Assembly (NCBI RefSeq): GCF_000374165.1 | Contig: NZ_KB893712.1 | Location: forward strand, 62,001-126,000 | Length of the DNA: 64,000 bases | Source: Parafrankia elaeagni | GTDB taxonomy: Bacteria; Actinomycetota; Actinomycetes; Frankiales; Frankiaceae | Direction of reading: 5' to 3' | Shown: piece after piece, positions 26,251 through 35,111 of the stretch | How positions within the stretch are numbered: the stretch's first letter is position 1 | Layout of the letters: each line of letters opens with the position of its first letter | The notes under the pieces: generated by a model | What the model saw: the letters and a program-made list of their open reading frames with translations, nothing else | Databases searched by the model: none | Told to the model about the DNA's origin: nothing | Made by a program: the position numbers and the translations under genes

Positions 26251-26320
26251 CGGTCAGCGTCAGTCGGCGTCATTTGGCGCCGGTCGGCGCCGGTCGGCGT
26301 CAGTCGGCGTCAGTCGGCGA
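26251..26320. repeat. Seven 10-bp tandem repeats upstream of a universal stress gene
   Basis: Units such as CGGTCGGCGT and CAGTCGGCGT follow each other seven times at exactly 10-bp period, with one or two changes per unit. The array covers the end of the phosphotransferase/ATPase gene (stop at 26310-26312) and the leader of the stress protein. One unit per helical turn could phase a protein-binding face or bend DNA. Slippage alone is also possible. Confidence 0.7.
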
Positions 26321-27809
26321 TCCGTGCCGCGGCGGCGACCGTCTCCGGGACGGAGGCCGTGGTGTCGACGTCGACCGCGGTCGGCCAGGGGTCGGCCTGG
26401 TGCGCCATCGACGCGTACACCGCACCGGTCGCGTCCGAGGCGTCCGCGCCGGTGCCGCACGCCCGCACGGCGCGGCGCGACGCGATGCGGGCGACGGCGA
26501 TCCGCGTCGGCGCCACGCAGCGCACCTGCGTCAGGTCGGCGCCGGTCTCCTTCGCCGCCTCGGCCGCGAGCTCCCGGAACGGCCGGGATGACCACGAGGC
26601 GTCGAGGACGACGCTCTGCCCGCGCTCCAGCGCCCGCCGGGCTCTCGTGACCAGCTCGGCGTAGCTGCGCTCGGTGGACTCGGCGCTGTAGATACCGGTT
26701 CCGGGGGCGACATCGATCGCGACGTGCGGGGCGAGACCGGCGAGCTCCTTGCGCACCACGTCCGAGCGCAGCAGGGCCCACTCGTCCTGCGCGGCGACCA
26801 GACCGCTCGCCAGTGTCGACTTGCCCGTGCCGGGCAGCCCGCCGACCAGCACCAGCCGCACCCGGCCTCGACGGAGGTGCGCCAGCGCGATGTCGGCGAG
26901 CCGGCGGGCCTCCTCGGCGGCGTCCGGATCGCCCTGATGGTCGCGGATGCAGGCGATGCGTACCCGGACGAACGCCCGGTAGGCGATGTAGAGGTGCTCC
27001 AGCGACGCCGGATGGGTCTCGCCGGAGAACTCGCGGTACGCGTCGAGGAAGGTCCGGGCCGCGGCCGGGGCGCCGAGCCGCTCCAGGTCCATCGCGAGGA
27101 AGGCGACGTCGGCGAGAACGTCTCCGACCCGCAGTTGGCGGTCGAAGTTGATGCAGTCCAGGACGCGGGGGCCGTCGTCCAGGCAGTAGATGTCGTCGGC
27201 GAGCAGGTCACCGTGCCCGTCGCGGATGCGGCCGGCCCGCTGCCGCTCCGCCAGCAGGGGGCCCCTCCCGGCCAGGTACCGCAGGGCCAGCCGGCCGATC
27301 TCGTCGACGGTGCCGGCGTCCAGGATCGAGCCGCGGAAGGGTGCCACGGCGTTCATCGCCGTCAGCCACAACGCCTCCAGGTTGGCGAGCCCACCGGTCC
27401 GGGAGATCTCCGGCGAGGTCTCGCAGCGCTCGTGGAAGGCCGCCATCGTGCGGGCGATCGCGCGCAGCTCGCCGGTCAGGTCGGCGCCGCCGCGCACCAG
27501 TTCCGAGAGCCTGCGGTCGGCGGGCATCCGGCGCATCACGACCATGTGGTCGCGCGGCCGACCGCTCTCGTCCCGGATGTCGGCGACGCCGAGGTAGACG
27601 TCCGGGGCCAGCCGACGGTTGAGGCGCACCTCGTCCTCGCAGGCCGCCAGCCGCGCCTGCCGGGTCCTGAGGTCCACGAAGCCGAGGTCGACCGGCTTGC
27701 GCAGCTTGTAGACGCGGTCCTCGGTCAGGAAGAGGATCGCGGTGTGCGTCTCCACGGTCTCCCGGCTGTCGAGACGAAGCTCCTGCACCGAACTCTCCTG
27801 AACCAGCAT
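26310..27809 (-). CDS. Bifunctional phosphotransferase-like / P-loop ATPase protein (Rv2004c-like)
   Basis: The 499-residue protein joins an aminoglycoside-phosphotransferase-like domain (about 1-310; HTAILFLTEDRVYKLRKPVD, catalytic loop RDGHGDLLADDIYCLDDGP, metal region DCINFDRQLRVGDVLADVAF) to a small kinase-like P-loop domain (about 325-499; Walker A GGLPGTGKSTLA, then VVLDASWSSRPFRELAA). The same fusion is Rv2004c, a member of the DosR regulon. The substrate is unknown. It is the upstream gene of a pair with the stress protein at 25294. A paralogue with a damaged Walker A is at 31474. Confidence 0.88.
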   Translation of the reverse strand: MLVQESSVQELRLDSRETVETHTAILFLTEDRVYKLRKPVDLGFVDLRTRQARLAACEDEVRLNRRLAPDVYLGVADIRDESGRPRDHMVVMRRMPADRRLSELVRGGADLTGELRAIARTMAAFHERCETSPEISRTGGLANLEALWLTAMNAVAPFRGSILDAGTVDEIGRLALRYLAGRGPLLAERQRAGRIRDGHGDLLADDIYCLDDGPRVLDCINFDRQLRVGDVLADVAFLAMDLERLGAPAAARTFLDAYREFSGETHPASLEHLYIAYRAFVRVRIACIRDHQGDPDAAEEARRLADIALAHLRRGRVRLVLVGGLPGTGKSTLASGLVAAQDEWALLRSDVVRKELAGLAPHVAIDVAPGTGIYSAESTERSYAELVTRARRALERGQSVVLDASWSSRPFRELAAEAAKETGADLTQVRCVAPTRIAVARIASRRAVRACGTGADASDATGAVYASMAHQADPWPTAVDVDTTASVPETVAAAARIAD

Positions 27810-28107
27810 CGACGCCTCCAGACGTGTTCGGGACGAAATGCGTCACGACCATCGACGTACGGTGATCCGGGCCCGGCCGAGTAATCCGCGCCCCGGGATC
27901 GTCCGCCGTGGTCCGACTCCCTCCGCGGAAGACGATGCCCCTTTCGGGCCGGGCCGTCAGGGGACGATCGGGACGCCGGCCCGCCCGACCTCCTGCCCCG
28001 TGCCGGCGGGACCTTCGTCGGTCCCGGCGATCCTCCCGCCGGGCCACGCTGGGGGGGCACTTCACGCCGCCCCCGAACGGGGGGCGGCCAACAGCCAGGA
28101 GGCAGCC
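27810..28107. promoter_or_regulatory. Divergent promoter region with a DosR-like box at 28008-28021
   Basis: This 298-bp space separates the Rv2004c-like gene (minus) from a stress-protein gene (plus). GGGACCTTCGTCGG at 28008-28021 matches seven of nine arm positions of GGGAC-N4-GNCCC. It is also the left part of a longer inverted repeat GGGACC-TTCGTC-GGTCCC. A weaker CCGACCTCCTGCCC starts 23 bp earlier, at 27985. Another GGGAC occurs at 27830. No small gene is apparent. Confidence 0.45.
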
Positions 28108-29025
28108 GTGAGCACCGAACCCATCCGGGAGATCCTCGTCGGCATCGACGGCTCCGCAGGTTCCGAAGCCGCGCTGCGCTGGGCCTACCGGCTGGCCGAG
28201 GTCGAGCGGCGCCCGGTCACGGCCCTGCTGGGATGGACCGCGGACGGCCTGCCTCGGCCGGTCTACCAGGCGGCCGCCGCCGCGGAGCACGGCGCTCTCG
28301 CGGCGGCGGCGGCCCAGATGCTCGACCGGACGATCGCCCGCGTCCCGGCACCGCGGCCGGCGGTCGAGCTGCGCAGGCTCGTCGTCGACCAGGACCCGGT
28401 GGACGCCCTCGTCGCCCAGGCCAAGAACGCCGCGGTGACCGTGGTCGGGGCACGCGGCCCGGGCCTGGCCCACCGCATCTTCGCCGGTTCGGTCGCCCAC
28501 CGGCTCCTGCACCGTTCCTCCGGCCCGGTCGTGGTCGTCCGCGGGACAGCCGACGAGGCCGGTCACGCCGACGAGGCCGGCCCCGCGGACGAGGCCGCCC
28601 CGCAGGACCGGCGGCCGGTCGTGGTCGGCGTCGACGGCTCGGAGCCGTCGCAGGCGGCCGTCCGCTGGGCCGCCGCGCAGGCCGCCGAGCGTGGGGCGCC
28701 GCTGCACCTGGTGCACGGCTACCGGGTCAACATCACCAGCTTCGGACTGGCCGTGGACGAGTTCTACCCCTCGCTGCGCACCGACGCCGAGCGGCTCCTC
28801 GCCGACGTCGCGACCGCCGATCTCGACGACGAGGCCGACCTCGAGGTCCGTCAGCTCGCGGTCGACGACACCCCGACCCGCGCGCTGCTGCACGCGTCGG
28901 CCGACGCCCAGCTTCTCGTGATCGGGACCCGGGGGCGCGGCGGCTTCGCCGAACTGGTGCTCGGCTCCACCGCGCACCAGTGCGTGCTGCACGCGGACTG
29001 CCCGGTCGCCGTCCTCCACGCCTGA
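28108..29025 (+). CDS. Universal stress protein, tandem UspA domains
   Basis: The GTG at 28108 follows AGGAGG and gives 305 residues. Both UspA domains look competent: ILVGIDGSAGSEAALRWA with GARGPGLAHRIFAGS, then VVVGVDGSEPSQAAVRWA with GTRGRGGFAELVLGS. Between them is a low-complexity acidic linker with a DEAG repeat. It is divergent from the Rv2004c-like gene and followed after 63 bp by a CoA-transferase on the same strand. A DosR-like box sits about 90 bp upstream. Confidence 0.92.
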   Translation: MSTEPIREILVGIDGSAGSEAALRWAYRLAEVERRPVTALLGWTADGLPRPVYQAAAAAEHGALAAAAAQMLDRTIARVPAPRPAVELRRLVVDQDPVDALVAQAKNAAVTVVGARGPGLAHRIFAGSVAHRLLHRSSGPVVVVRGTADEAGHADEAGPADEAAPQDRRPVVVGVDGSEPSQAAVRWAAAQAAERGAPLHLVHGYRVNITSFGLAVDEFYPSLRTDAERLLADVATADLDDEADLEVRQLAVDDTPTRALLHASADAQLLVIGTRGRGGFAELVLGSTAHQCVLHADCPVAVLHA

Positions 29026-29088
29026 GGCCGGGTGGATTCCCGGCCGACAGCCCTCGCGACGGCCCGGCGAAGCCGGGACGATACGGGT

Positions 29089-30369
29089 ATGCGCACCGTG
29101 AGCGAGAATCTGCTGGCGGATCTGATCGCCGCCCGCCTGGCCGGCCACGGCGACCAGCCGCCGAAGGTGGTCGCGGCCGGCAACTTCGCGACCCCGACCG
29201 TCGCCCTGGGCGCGCTCGACCGCGCCCTGGCCGGTTACCGCCTGTTCGTCCTCAACGCCCAGCACGGCGTCCCGAACCGGGCAGGCGTGATCCCGGTGAC
29301 GCCGTTCGTCGGCCCCGGGATGCGGGGTCACCCGGGTCTGGAGTACCTGCCCAGCCGTCTCAGCCTGGTTCCGCGGCTGCTCGCGGGCGCGCACCGCCCC
29401 GACGTGGTCGTCCTGCACACCAGCCGCCCGGTCGACGGACAGGTGTCGATGGGCACCGAGGTCAACATCCTTCCCGCGGCGGTGGAGGCGGCCCGGGCGG
29501 CCGGCGGTCTGGTCGTCGCCCAGCTCAACCGCGCGATGCCCTACACGTTCGGCGACGGTGAGATCTCCTGCGACGCCGTCGACCTGGCGGTCGAGGTCGA
29601 CCTGCCGCTGGCCAGCCCCACCCCACGGCCGGCCGGCGACGTCCAGCGGGAGATCGGCGGCAGAGTCGCCGCGCTGGTGGCCGACGGTGCCACCCTGCAG
29701 CTCGGCATCGGGGCGGTGCCCGATGCCACGCTCGCCTCGCTCACGGGCCGCCGCGGGCTGCGGGTGTGGACCGAGACGTTCTCCGACGGTGTCCTCGCGC
29801 TCGACCGGGCGGGCGCCCTCGACCCGGACGCAGGCCTGGTGACCAGCTTCGTGTTCGGCTCGGACGAGCTGTACACGTGGCTTGACCGCAACCCCCGGGT
29901 GCGCCTGCTGCGCACCGAGACCGTCAACGACCCCGCCGTCATCGCCCGCCAGCACGCGATGACCTCGATCAACACCGCGCTCCAGATCGACCTGCACGCC
30001 CAGGCGAACGCCTCGTACATCCGCGGCACGGTGTGGTCGGGATTCGGGGGGCAGCCGGACTTCGTCGTGGGCGCCCTGCACGCACGGGACGGGCGGGCGG
30101 TCATCGCCCTGCCCAGCTGGCATCCCAGGGCCGACGTGTCCACGGTCGTGCCCGCGCTGACCGAACCCACGACCAGCTTCCAGCACAGTCATGTCGTCAG
30201 CGAGCAGGGCATCGCCGCGCTGTGGGGGAGCAGCCAGCAGCAGCAGGCCCGCGACCTCGTCGAGAAGGTCGCGCATCCCCGCGCCCGCCCCGCTCTCGCC
30301 GAGGCCGGTGGTGCCCGGCCACGCGGGGAGACCCGGCCATGCGGGGAGACCCGGTCGCACGTGGCCTGA
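29089..30369 (+). CDS. Acetyl-CoA hydrolase / 4-hydroxybutyrate-type CoA-transferase
   Basis: This 426-residue protein of the AcH/CoA-transferase family exchanges CoA between acetate-type acids. The catalytic glutamate is expected in VWTETFSDGVLAL. Other family marks are LQLGIGAVPDATLASL, GMRGHPGLEYLPSR and HVVSEQGIAALWG near the end. The tail after about residue 405 is a seven-codon repeat (PRGETRP/PCGETRS) of no known function. It could return acetyl groups from acetyl-P/acetate metabolism to CoA during low-oxygen growth. It is downstream of a stress-protein gene and converges on the nitroreductase. Confidence 0.82.
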   Translation: MRTVSENLLADLIAARLAGHGDQPPKVVAAGNFATPTVALGALDRALAGYRLFVLNAQHGVPNRAGVIPVTPFVGPGMRGHPGLEYLPSRLSLVPRLLAGAHRPDVVVLHTSRPVDGQVSMGTEVNILPAAVEAARAAGGLVVAQLNRAMPYTFGDGEISCDAVDLAVEVDLPLASPTPRPAGDVQREIGGRVAALVADGATLQLGIGAVPDATLASLTGRRGLRVWTETFSDGVLALDRAGALDPDAGLVTSFVFGSDELYTWLDRNPRVRLLRTETVNDPAVIARQHAMTSINTALQIDLHAQANASYIRGTVWSGFGGQPDFVVGALHARDGRAVIALPSWHPRADVSTVVPALTEPTTSFQHSHVVSEQGIAALWGSSQQQQARDLVEKVAHPRARPALAEAGGARPRGETRPCGETRSHVA

Positions 30370-30377
30370 CCGGGAGG

Positions 30378-31385
30378 TCAGCCGGCTGTGTCGAGGACTT
30401 CGGAGAGCGGGCGGCGCGGGGTCGCCGGCAGTGCGGGGGCGGACGGGTCCGGGTAGCCCACCCGCAGGATCATCTGGGCGGCCCCGCTCCCGCCGGTGGT
30501 GTGCCGGACGAGGCCGCGGGTCGCCTCGATGTCGATCGCCTGGCCGAGCGGTGAGGTGGCCAGGCCCGCGGCCGTCGCGGCGAGCAGCACCCGGCCGAGC
30601 GCCCGCCCCGCGCGGAGCCGGTCCGCCACGGCGTCGGCGTCGGTGCCGAGCACCAGCACGCCCGGGTGCTCCACCTCCAGCTGGCGCAGCCGCTGGCCGG
30701 CCTCGCCGACGACGTCCAGCTCGCGGAGCGGGAACTCCGACTGGCGCGGCTGCCCGGAGCCGACCACCGCGCTGCGCGGGATGCCGTCGGGCGCGTTCGG
30801 ATCAGTGCGGCTCCACTCCCGCAGCTCCGCCCGGTAGGCCGGATCGTGCGTCTCGATCCAGTCCGCCCGCGCCAGCAGCACCGACAGCTCCACCCGGGCA
30901 TCCGGGTCGACGAGTGCGACCAGCCAACCTCCCTCCGCCTCGGCCGCCCGCCGCAGGACACGGGTCAGCTCGGCCGGGAGGTCGGCGGGGTCGAACGGGC
31001 GGCGCTCGGTGTGCCGGCGGGTGATCGCCGCGGTGAGCGCCGCCTCGTCCTCCGTGGGCGGTCGGCGGCCCACCACCCGGAGGGTGGCCAGCCTCCCCGT
31101 GGTGATGTCGGCGCCGTCCGGCAGCTCGTCGACCACCACGTCGAGCCCGGCGGTGCGCAGCGTCAGCCACGCGTTGAGCAGCGCCGCGCCGCAGCTCACC
31201 ACCAGCTGCCGATGGTCCGGGTCGACGACGGGGACCGCGCGGGCCAGATCCGCGGACAGCTCCAGGGTGTCCTCGCGCAGCCGCCACCGCCACGGCTGGG
31301 AGTTGTGGATCGACGGGGCGAGGACCGCGGCCTCCACCGCGGCCCGCCCCTGATCGGCGGATATCACCATCCCGCGTGTGACCAT
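30378..31385 (-). CDS. Nitroreductase family protein (Acg-like)
   Basis: This 335-residue FMN-fold protein has the Acg group signature APSIHNSQPWRWRL near the N-terminus, the double-domain length (M. tuberculosis Acg/Rv2032 and Rv3131 are about 330) and the FMN-contact region RAGRALGRVLLAATAAGLAT. Acg-type proteins keep FMN but are blocked for normal nitroreductase turnover and may store flavin. They belong to the DosR regulon. Initiation at ATG 31370 (MVISADQG) is an alternative. It converges on the CoA-transferase and lies downstream of the second phosphotransferase/ATPase gene. Confidence 0.87.
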   Translation of the reverse strand: MVTRGMVISADQGRAAVEAAVLAPSIHNSQPWRWRLREDTLELSADLARAVPVVDPDHRQLVVSCGAALLNAWLTLRTAGLDVVVDELPDGADITTGRLATLRVVGRRPPTEDEAALTAAITRRHTERRPFDPADLPAELTRVLRRAAEAEGGWLVALVDPDARVELSVLLARADWIETHDPAYRAELREWSRTDPNAPDGIPRSAVVGSGQPRQSEFPLRELDVVGEAGQRLRQLEVEHPGVLVLGTDADAVADRLRAGRALGRVLLAATAAGLATSPLGQAIDIEATRGLVRHTTGGSGAAQMILRVGYPDPSAPALPATPRRPLSEVLDTAG

Positions 31386-31473
31386 GCGCTCACTCTCCTC
31401 TGCGCTCGGGTCTGCGTCCCGGCAGTGTTGTCCGCGGTCATTGTCATCCTGTCGCCGTCATCCCGTCATCCCG

Positions 31474-33054
31474 TCATCCCGTCGCCCGCCGCGCGGCCCG
31501 CAGGACGCCCTCGGGTGTGCCGGCGTGTGGAAGGGTCCTCGCCTCGGGCCAGGGATCGGCGGAAGGCGGCTCACCTGCGAACCCGGAACCGGAGGACGGG
31601 CTGACCGGTCGGAGGACCGGTGCCGGCTGCGCCGCTGGCCGGGGGTGAGCCGCAGGCGCGCACCGGAGCTGGACGAGGTCGGCCGCGGTGGCATGGGCCA
31701 GCGCCGCCGCGCGGCGGCGGTCGCGGCGCAGGGCCCACGGCGCGTCGAGGACGACGGTCTCGCCGCGCTCGGCCGCGATGCGCGCGTTCCGCAGCAGCTC
31801 GTCGTACCCCGCGTCGGCGTCGTCACCGGACGCGCTGTCCGGACCGCTGTCGGCGGCCCCGGCGGCCCCGGCGGCTCCGGCGGCTCCGGCGGACGGAGTC
31901 CCGGTGGCCGGGTTCTCGGCGCGCAGCAGTGTCCATCCCTCCGCGTCGGCCAGCGCCGCGGCCAGCTGGCTGCGCCCCGACTCCTCGGGCCCGCCGACGA
32001 GCACGAGCCGCACCCGCCCGCGGCGCAGGCTCGACAGGGCCAGAGCGGCGAGTGCGCGTGCCTCGGCCGCGGCGGAGCTGTTGCCCTGGGCGTGCCGGGT
32101 GCAGGCGACCTTGCAGCGGACGAACGCCCGGTAGGCGACGTAGAGCTGCTCCAGCGATCCGGGATGGCTCTCCGCCGCGTACTCGCGGTAACGGTCGAGG
32201 AAGAAGGCGGCGAGATCGGGGCGGCCGAGGCGTTCGAGGTCCATCGCGAGGAACGCGACGTCCGCGAGGACGTCCCCGACACGCAGGCGCTGGTCGAACT
32301 CCAGGCAGTCCAGGACGCGGGGGCCGTCATCGAGGCAGTAGATGTCGTCGGCGAGCAGGTCGCCGTGGCCGTCCCGGATCAGTCCGCGGCGCTGGCGCTC
32401 CCGAAGCAGGGGTTCGCGCCCGTCCAGGTAGCGGGCGGCGAGGCGGCCGACGGCGTCGATGGTGGCGGGGTCGAGAACGGTGCCGACGTAGGGCTGGACG
32501 CCTGCCATGCCCTCGTCCCAGAGTCGGCGCAGCGCGGTGGGAGAGGCGGCGTCGGTGATCTGGGCGGAGGTCTCGCAGCGGCTGTGGAAGCCGGCGAGCA
32601 GGCGGGCCACGGCCCGCAGCTGTCCGGTGACGTCGCTGCCGGCGACGACGAGGGCGGACAGCCGGCGATCGGCCGGGAGACGCCGCATGACGACCATGTG
32701 GTCGCAGAGGTCGCCGTCGGGGCCGACCACGTCGGCGACACCGAGATAGACGTCCGGCGCCAGTCTCCGGTTGAGGTCCACCTCGGCGTGGCAGGCGGCT
32801 CGGCGTGCCTCCCGCGTGCGGAAGTCCAGGAACCCCAGGTCGGCCGGCTTCTTGGTCTTGTAGACCCGGTCGCCCATGAAGACCAGGACGGAGGTGTGCG
32901 TCTCGACCAGCCGGGCCGGCCGCACCGCCGCGTCCGGGGCCGGAACCGGGGCCGGGGATCCGGCTGGACCCGGCCGCGGCGGTACCGAGGCCACCGCCCG
33001 TTCCGGGGCTGCCGCCGAGGTAGGGACCGTGCCTGCTGCTGTCGCCACACCCAT
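31474..33054 (-). CDS. Phosphotransferase-like protein with degenerate P-loop domain (Rv2004c paralogue)
   Basis: The 526-residue paralogue of the protein at 26310 starts at ATG 33054 after an Ala/Pro-rich leader. The phosphotransferase half is intact (HTSVLVFMGDRVYKTKKPAD; RDGHGDLLADDIYCLDDGP; VGDVLADVAFLAMDLERLG). In the C-terminal half the Walker A is GGPEESGRSQLA, so the lysine is replaced by arginine. An Ala-Gly repeat (PSAGAAGAAGAAGAA) is inserted after it. ATP binding there is doubtful. A DosR-like box pair lies 58 bp upstream. Confidence 0.82.
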   Translation of the reverse strand: MGVATAAGTVPTSAAAPERAVASVPPRPGPAGSPAPVPAPDAAVRPARLVETHTSVLVFMGDRVYKTKKPADLGFLDFRTREARRAACHAEVDLNRRLAPDVYLGVADVVGPDGDLCDHMVVMRRLPADRRLSALVVAGSDVTGQLRAVARLLAGFHSRCETSAQITDAASPTALRRLWDEGMAGVQPYVGTVLDPATIDAVGRLAARYLDGREPLLRERQRRGLIRDGHGDLLADDIYCLDDGPRVLDCLEFDQRLRVGDVLADVAFLAMDLERLGRPDLAAFFLDRYREYAAESHPGSLEQLYVAYRAFVRCKVACTRHAQGNSSAAAEARALAALALSSLRRGRVRLVLVGGPEESGRSQLAAALADAEGWTLLRAENPATGTPSAGAAGAAGAAGAADSGPDSASGDDADAGYDELLRNARIAAERGETVVLDAPWALRRDRRRAAALAHATAADLVQLRCAPAAHPRPAAQPAPVLRPVSPSSGSGFAGEPPSADPWPEARTLPHAGTPEGVLRAARRATG

Positions 33055-33111
33055 GCCTCGACCCTGCCCCCGAAACGCTCCGGGTACCGCATTCCTGAGT
33101 AGCACGGACGG

Positions 33112-33147
33112 GGTTCCAAGGTCCCGGACGAGCAGGACCAAAGAAGG
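33112..33147 (-). promoter_or_regulatory. DevR/DosR-like box pair upstream of the Rv2004c paralogue
   Basis: Read on the minus strand, 33125-33112 is GGGACCTTGGAACC, matching eight of nine arm positions of GGGAC-N4-GNCCC and one of the two best matches in the window. A second, weaker site (AGGACCAAAGAAGG on the plus strand) starts exactly 22 bp away, at 33134. The better box lies 58 bp from the gene start, a typical activator position. Confidence 0.5.
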
Positions 33148-33245
33148 GGTCCCAGGCCCGCGAGGACCGCCGCGGAAGACCACCCCGGGCCCCCTGGGGC
33201 TGGGCTTGGGCCTGGGCTTGGGCCTGGTCCGCGGCACCGCCGCGT

Positions 33246-34916
33246 TCAGGGATGCCGCTCCTTCGAGTGCAGGCGGTGGGCCGCGGTGGCGGCACGCATG
33301 GTGGGAAAGATCATCTCGGGCTGGACCTTCGCGGTCAGCCCGTACGCGGCGAGGTCGTCGAGCAGGTCGTGTTTGACGTGGGCCAGACCGAAGGTGATGC
33401 CCCGGCCGGTCACCTCGGCACGCAGCTCCTCGAGCGCGTCGAGAGCCGTGATGTCGACCTCGACGATGGCCTCCATGTTCAGGACGAACCAGTCGACGTC
33501 GTCGGTGCACGCGTCGAGGGCCGCGAGTGCCCGGCGGCGGAAGTTCTCGGCGTTGGCGAAGAAGAGCGGCGAGTCGTACCGGTAGGCGAACAGCCCCGGC
33601 ACGGTGAGAGCACTCGGGTAGTCGTCCACGTCGTGCATCCCGTCCAGGCCGGGGACCTGCCCGAGCACCGCGTCATGCGGCCGGGCGACCCGGGCCAGCA
33701 GGTCCAGCAGCGAGACACCGATGGCCACCAGGACCCCGTACAGGATGTCGAAGACCAGCACGCCGCCGGCGGCGGTGAGCGCGAGCGCCAGCTCGCTGCG
33801 CCGGAACGAGGCGAGCCGCCGGAACCCGGCGACGTCGATCAGGCGGACCGCGGCGAAGATGATGATCGCGCCGAGCGTCGCCCTCGGGAACATCGCCAGC
33901 GCGGGGCGCCCGAAGGCGAGGACCAGGGCGACGGCGGCCAGGGCGACCAGGGAGTACACCTGGGTGTGCGCGCCGCTGGACGCCGCGAGCGCGGTGCGGC
34001 TCCCGCTGCTGCTGACCGGGAAGCCCTGCCCTGCTCCCGCTCCCAGGTTCGCCGCCCCCAGGGCGAACAGCTCCCGGTTGGCATCGATGCGGTGGCTGTC
34101 GCGACCGCCGAAGGCGCGGGCGGTGAGCATGTTGTCGGCGAACCCGACGAAGAGGATGCCGAGCGCGGACGGTGCGAGGTCGACGAGGTCGGAGCCCGTG
34201 GGCAGCACCGGATGCGGGAGGCCGGCCTCGAGGTCACCCACGACGCGGACGCCGTGCCCGTCGAGGCCGAACACCCAGACCGCGAAGGTCGCGATCATGA
34301 TCACGATGAGGGGGCTCGGCAGCCGGGGCGTCCAGCGGTGGAGTGCGACGAGCAGGGCGAGGGACGCGGCGGAGACCGCGAGAGTGCCGAGATGCAGGTG
34401 GTTCAGCGAACCGGCGAACGAGTGGAGTTCCCCGTACAGGCTCCCGCTGTCGACCGGGACGCCGGTCACCTTCTCCATCTGCCCGACGATCATGATGACC
34501 GCCACGCCGGCGAGGTACCCGACGAGGATCGGCCGGGAGAGCAGGTGGGCGATGACGCCGAGCCGGGCGACCCCGGCGGCGATCGCGAGAACCCCGACCC
34601 CCACGGCGAGTGTGGCGGCCAGAGTGGCGTGCCGGCTCGGATCACCCGCCGCCAGCGGGGCGACAGCGGCCGCCGTCATCAGCGCCGTGGTGGATTCCGG
34701 GCCCACCGACAGCAGCCGCGACGACCCGAGGGCCGCGTAGGCGACGATGGCGGGCGCGATCGCCCACAGGCCCGCCACAGGCGCCACGCCCGCGAGTGCG
34801 CCGTAGGCCATGACCTGCGGGATCAGGTAGGCGGCCACCGTCAGGCCGCTTGCGACATCCCCTCGTACCCACCGGCGGGAGTAACGCGGCAGGGGCGGCA
34901 GGCGCAGGTGGTACAC
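33246..34916 (-). CDS. SulP family anion permease with STAS domain
   Basis: This 556-residue membrane transporter has about eleven helices in the first 400 residues (GDVASGLTVAAYLIPQVMAY is the SulP signature; GFADNMLTARAFGGRD and FPVSSSGSRTALAASSGAHT are conserved loops), then a cytoplasmic STAS domain (VLNMEAIVEVDITALDALEE). Members move sulfate, bicarbonate or other anions. Rv1739c, next to the DosR genes narK2/Rv1738, is a relative. The GTG at 34916 is the most likely start. It is divergent from the DevR gene. Confidence 0.9.
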   Translation of the reverse strand: MYHLRLPPLPRYSRRWVRGDVASGLTVAAYLIPQVMAYGALAGVAPVAGLWAIAPAIVAYAALGSSRLLSVGPESTTALMTAAAVAPLAAGDPSRHATLAATLAVGVGVLAIAAGVARLGVIAHLLSRPILVGYLAGVAVIMIVGQMEKVTGVPVDSGSLYGELHSFAGSLNHLHLGTLAVSAASLALLVALHRWTPRLPSPLIVIMIATFAVWVFGLDGHGVRVVGDLEAGLPHPVLPTGSDLVDLAPSALGILFVGFADNMLTARAFGGRDSHRIDANRELFALGAANLGAGAGQGFPVSSSGSRTALAASSGAHTQVYSLVALAAVALVLAFGRPALAMFPRATLGAIIIFAAVRLIDVAGFRRLASFRRSELALALTAAGGVLVFDILYGVLVAIGVSLLDLLARVARPHDAVLGQVPGLDGMHDVDDYPSALTVPGLFAYRYDSPLFFANAENFRRRALAALDACTDDVDWFVLNMEAIVEVDITALDALEELRAEVTGRGITFGLAHVKHDLLDDLAAYGLTAKVQPEMIFPTMRAATAAHRLHSKERHP

Positions 34917-34968
34917 GGAGCACGTCACTCCCGGTCGGTGGTGGTACAGGGCCTGGAGCGGCCCGGGA

Positions 34969-35026
34969 CGGTCTGGTGGGGCGTCAGACCGCCGGGACCA
35001 GTACGTCTCGCCGGGACCAGTACGTC
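34969..35026. promoter_or_regulatory. Inverted repeat and 17-bp direct repeat in the sulP-devR divergent region
   Basis: CGGTCTG (34969-34975) and CAGACCG (34985-34991) form a seven-base inverted repeat. Right after it GCCGGGACCAGTACGTC occurs twice (34991-35007 and 35010-35026), period 19 bp. Each copy contains a GGGAC half-site but lacks the GNCCC partner at the DosR spacing. These are plausible operators for devR or sulP, but the binding protein is unknown. Confidence 0.4.
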
Positions 35027-35111
35027 CAGTCTGCCGCCCGTGCCGGCACGCCCCTGGTCTGCGCACCGAACTGTTCCCCGGACAGTGCCAAAGGTCGTAG
35101 TGTCGCGGTCT

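Noticed and set aside
26251-26320. CRISPR array
   Set aside because: The repeats are directly adjacent 10-bp units with no spacers, and no cas genes are present.
27208-30360. 1050-codon minus-strand frame spanning three genes
   Set aside because: It overlaps a Usp, a CoA-transferase and the Rv2004c-like gene, all well supported in other frames. The translation is repetitive and without motifs.
31407-31420. DosR-like box upstream of the Acg-like nitroreductase
   Set aside because: Only the GTCCC arm matches; the other arm is CGGGT and there is no partner site 22 bp away.
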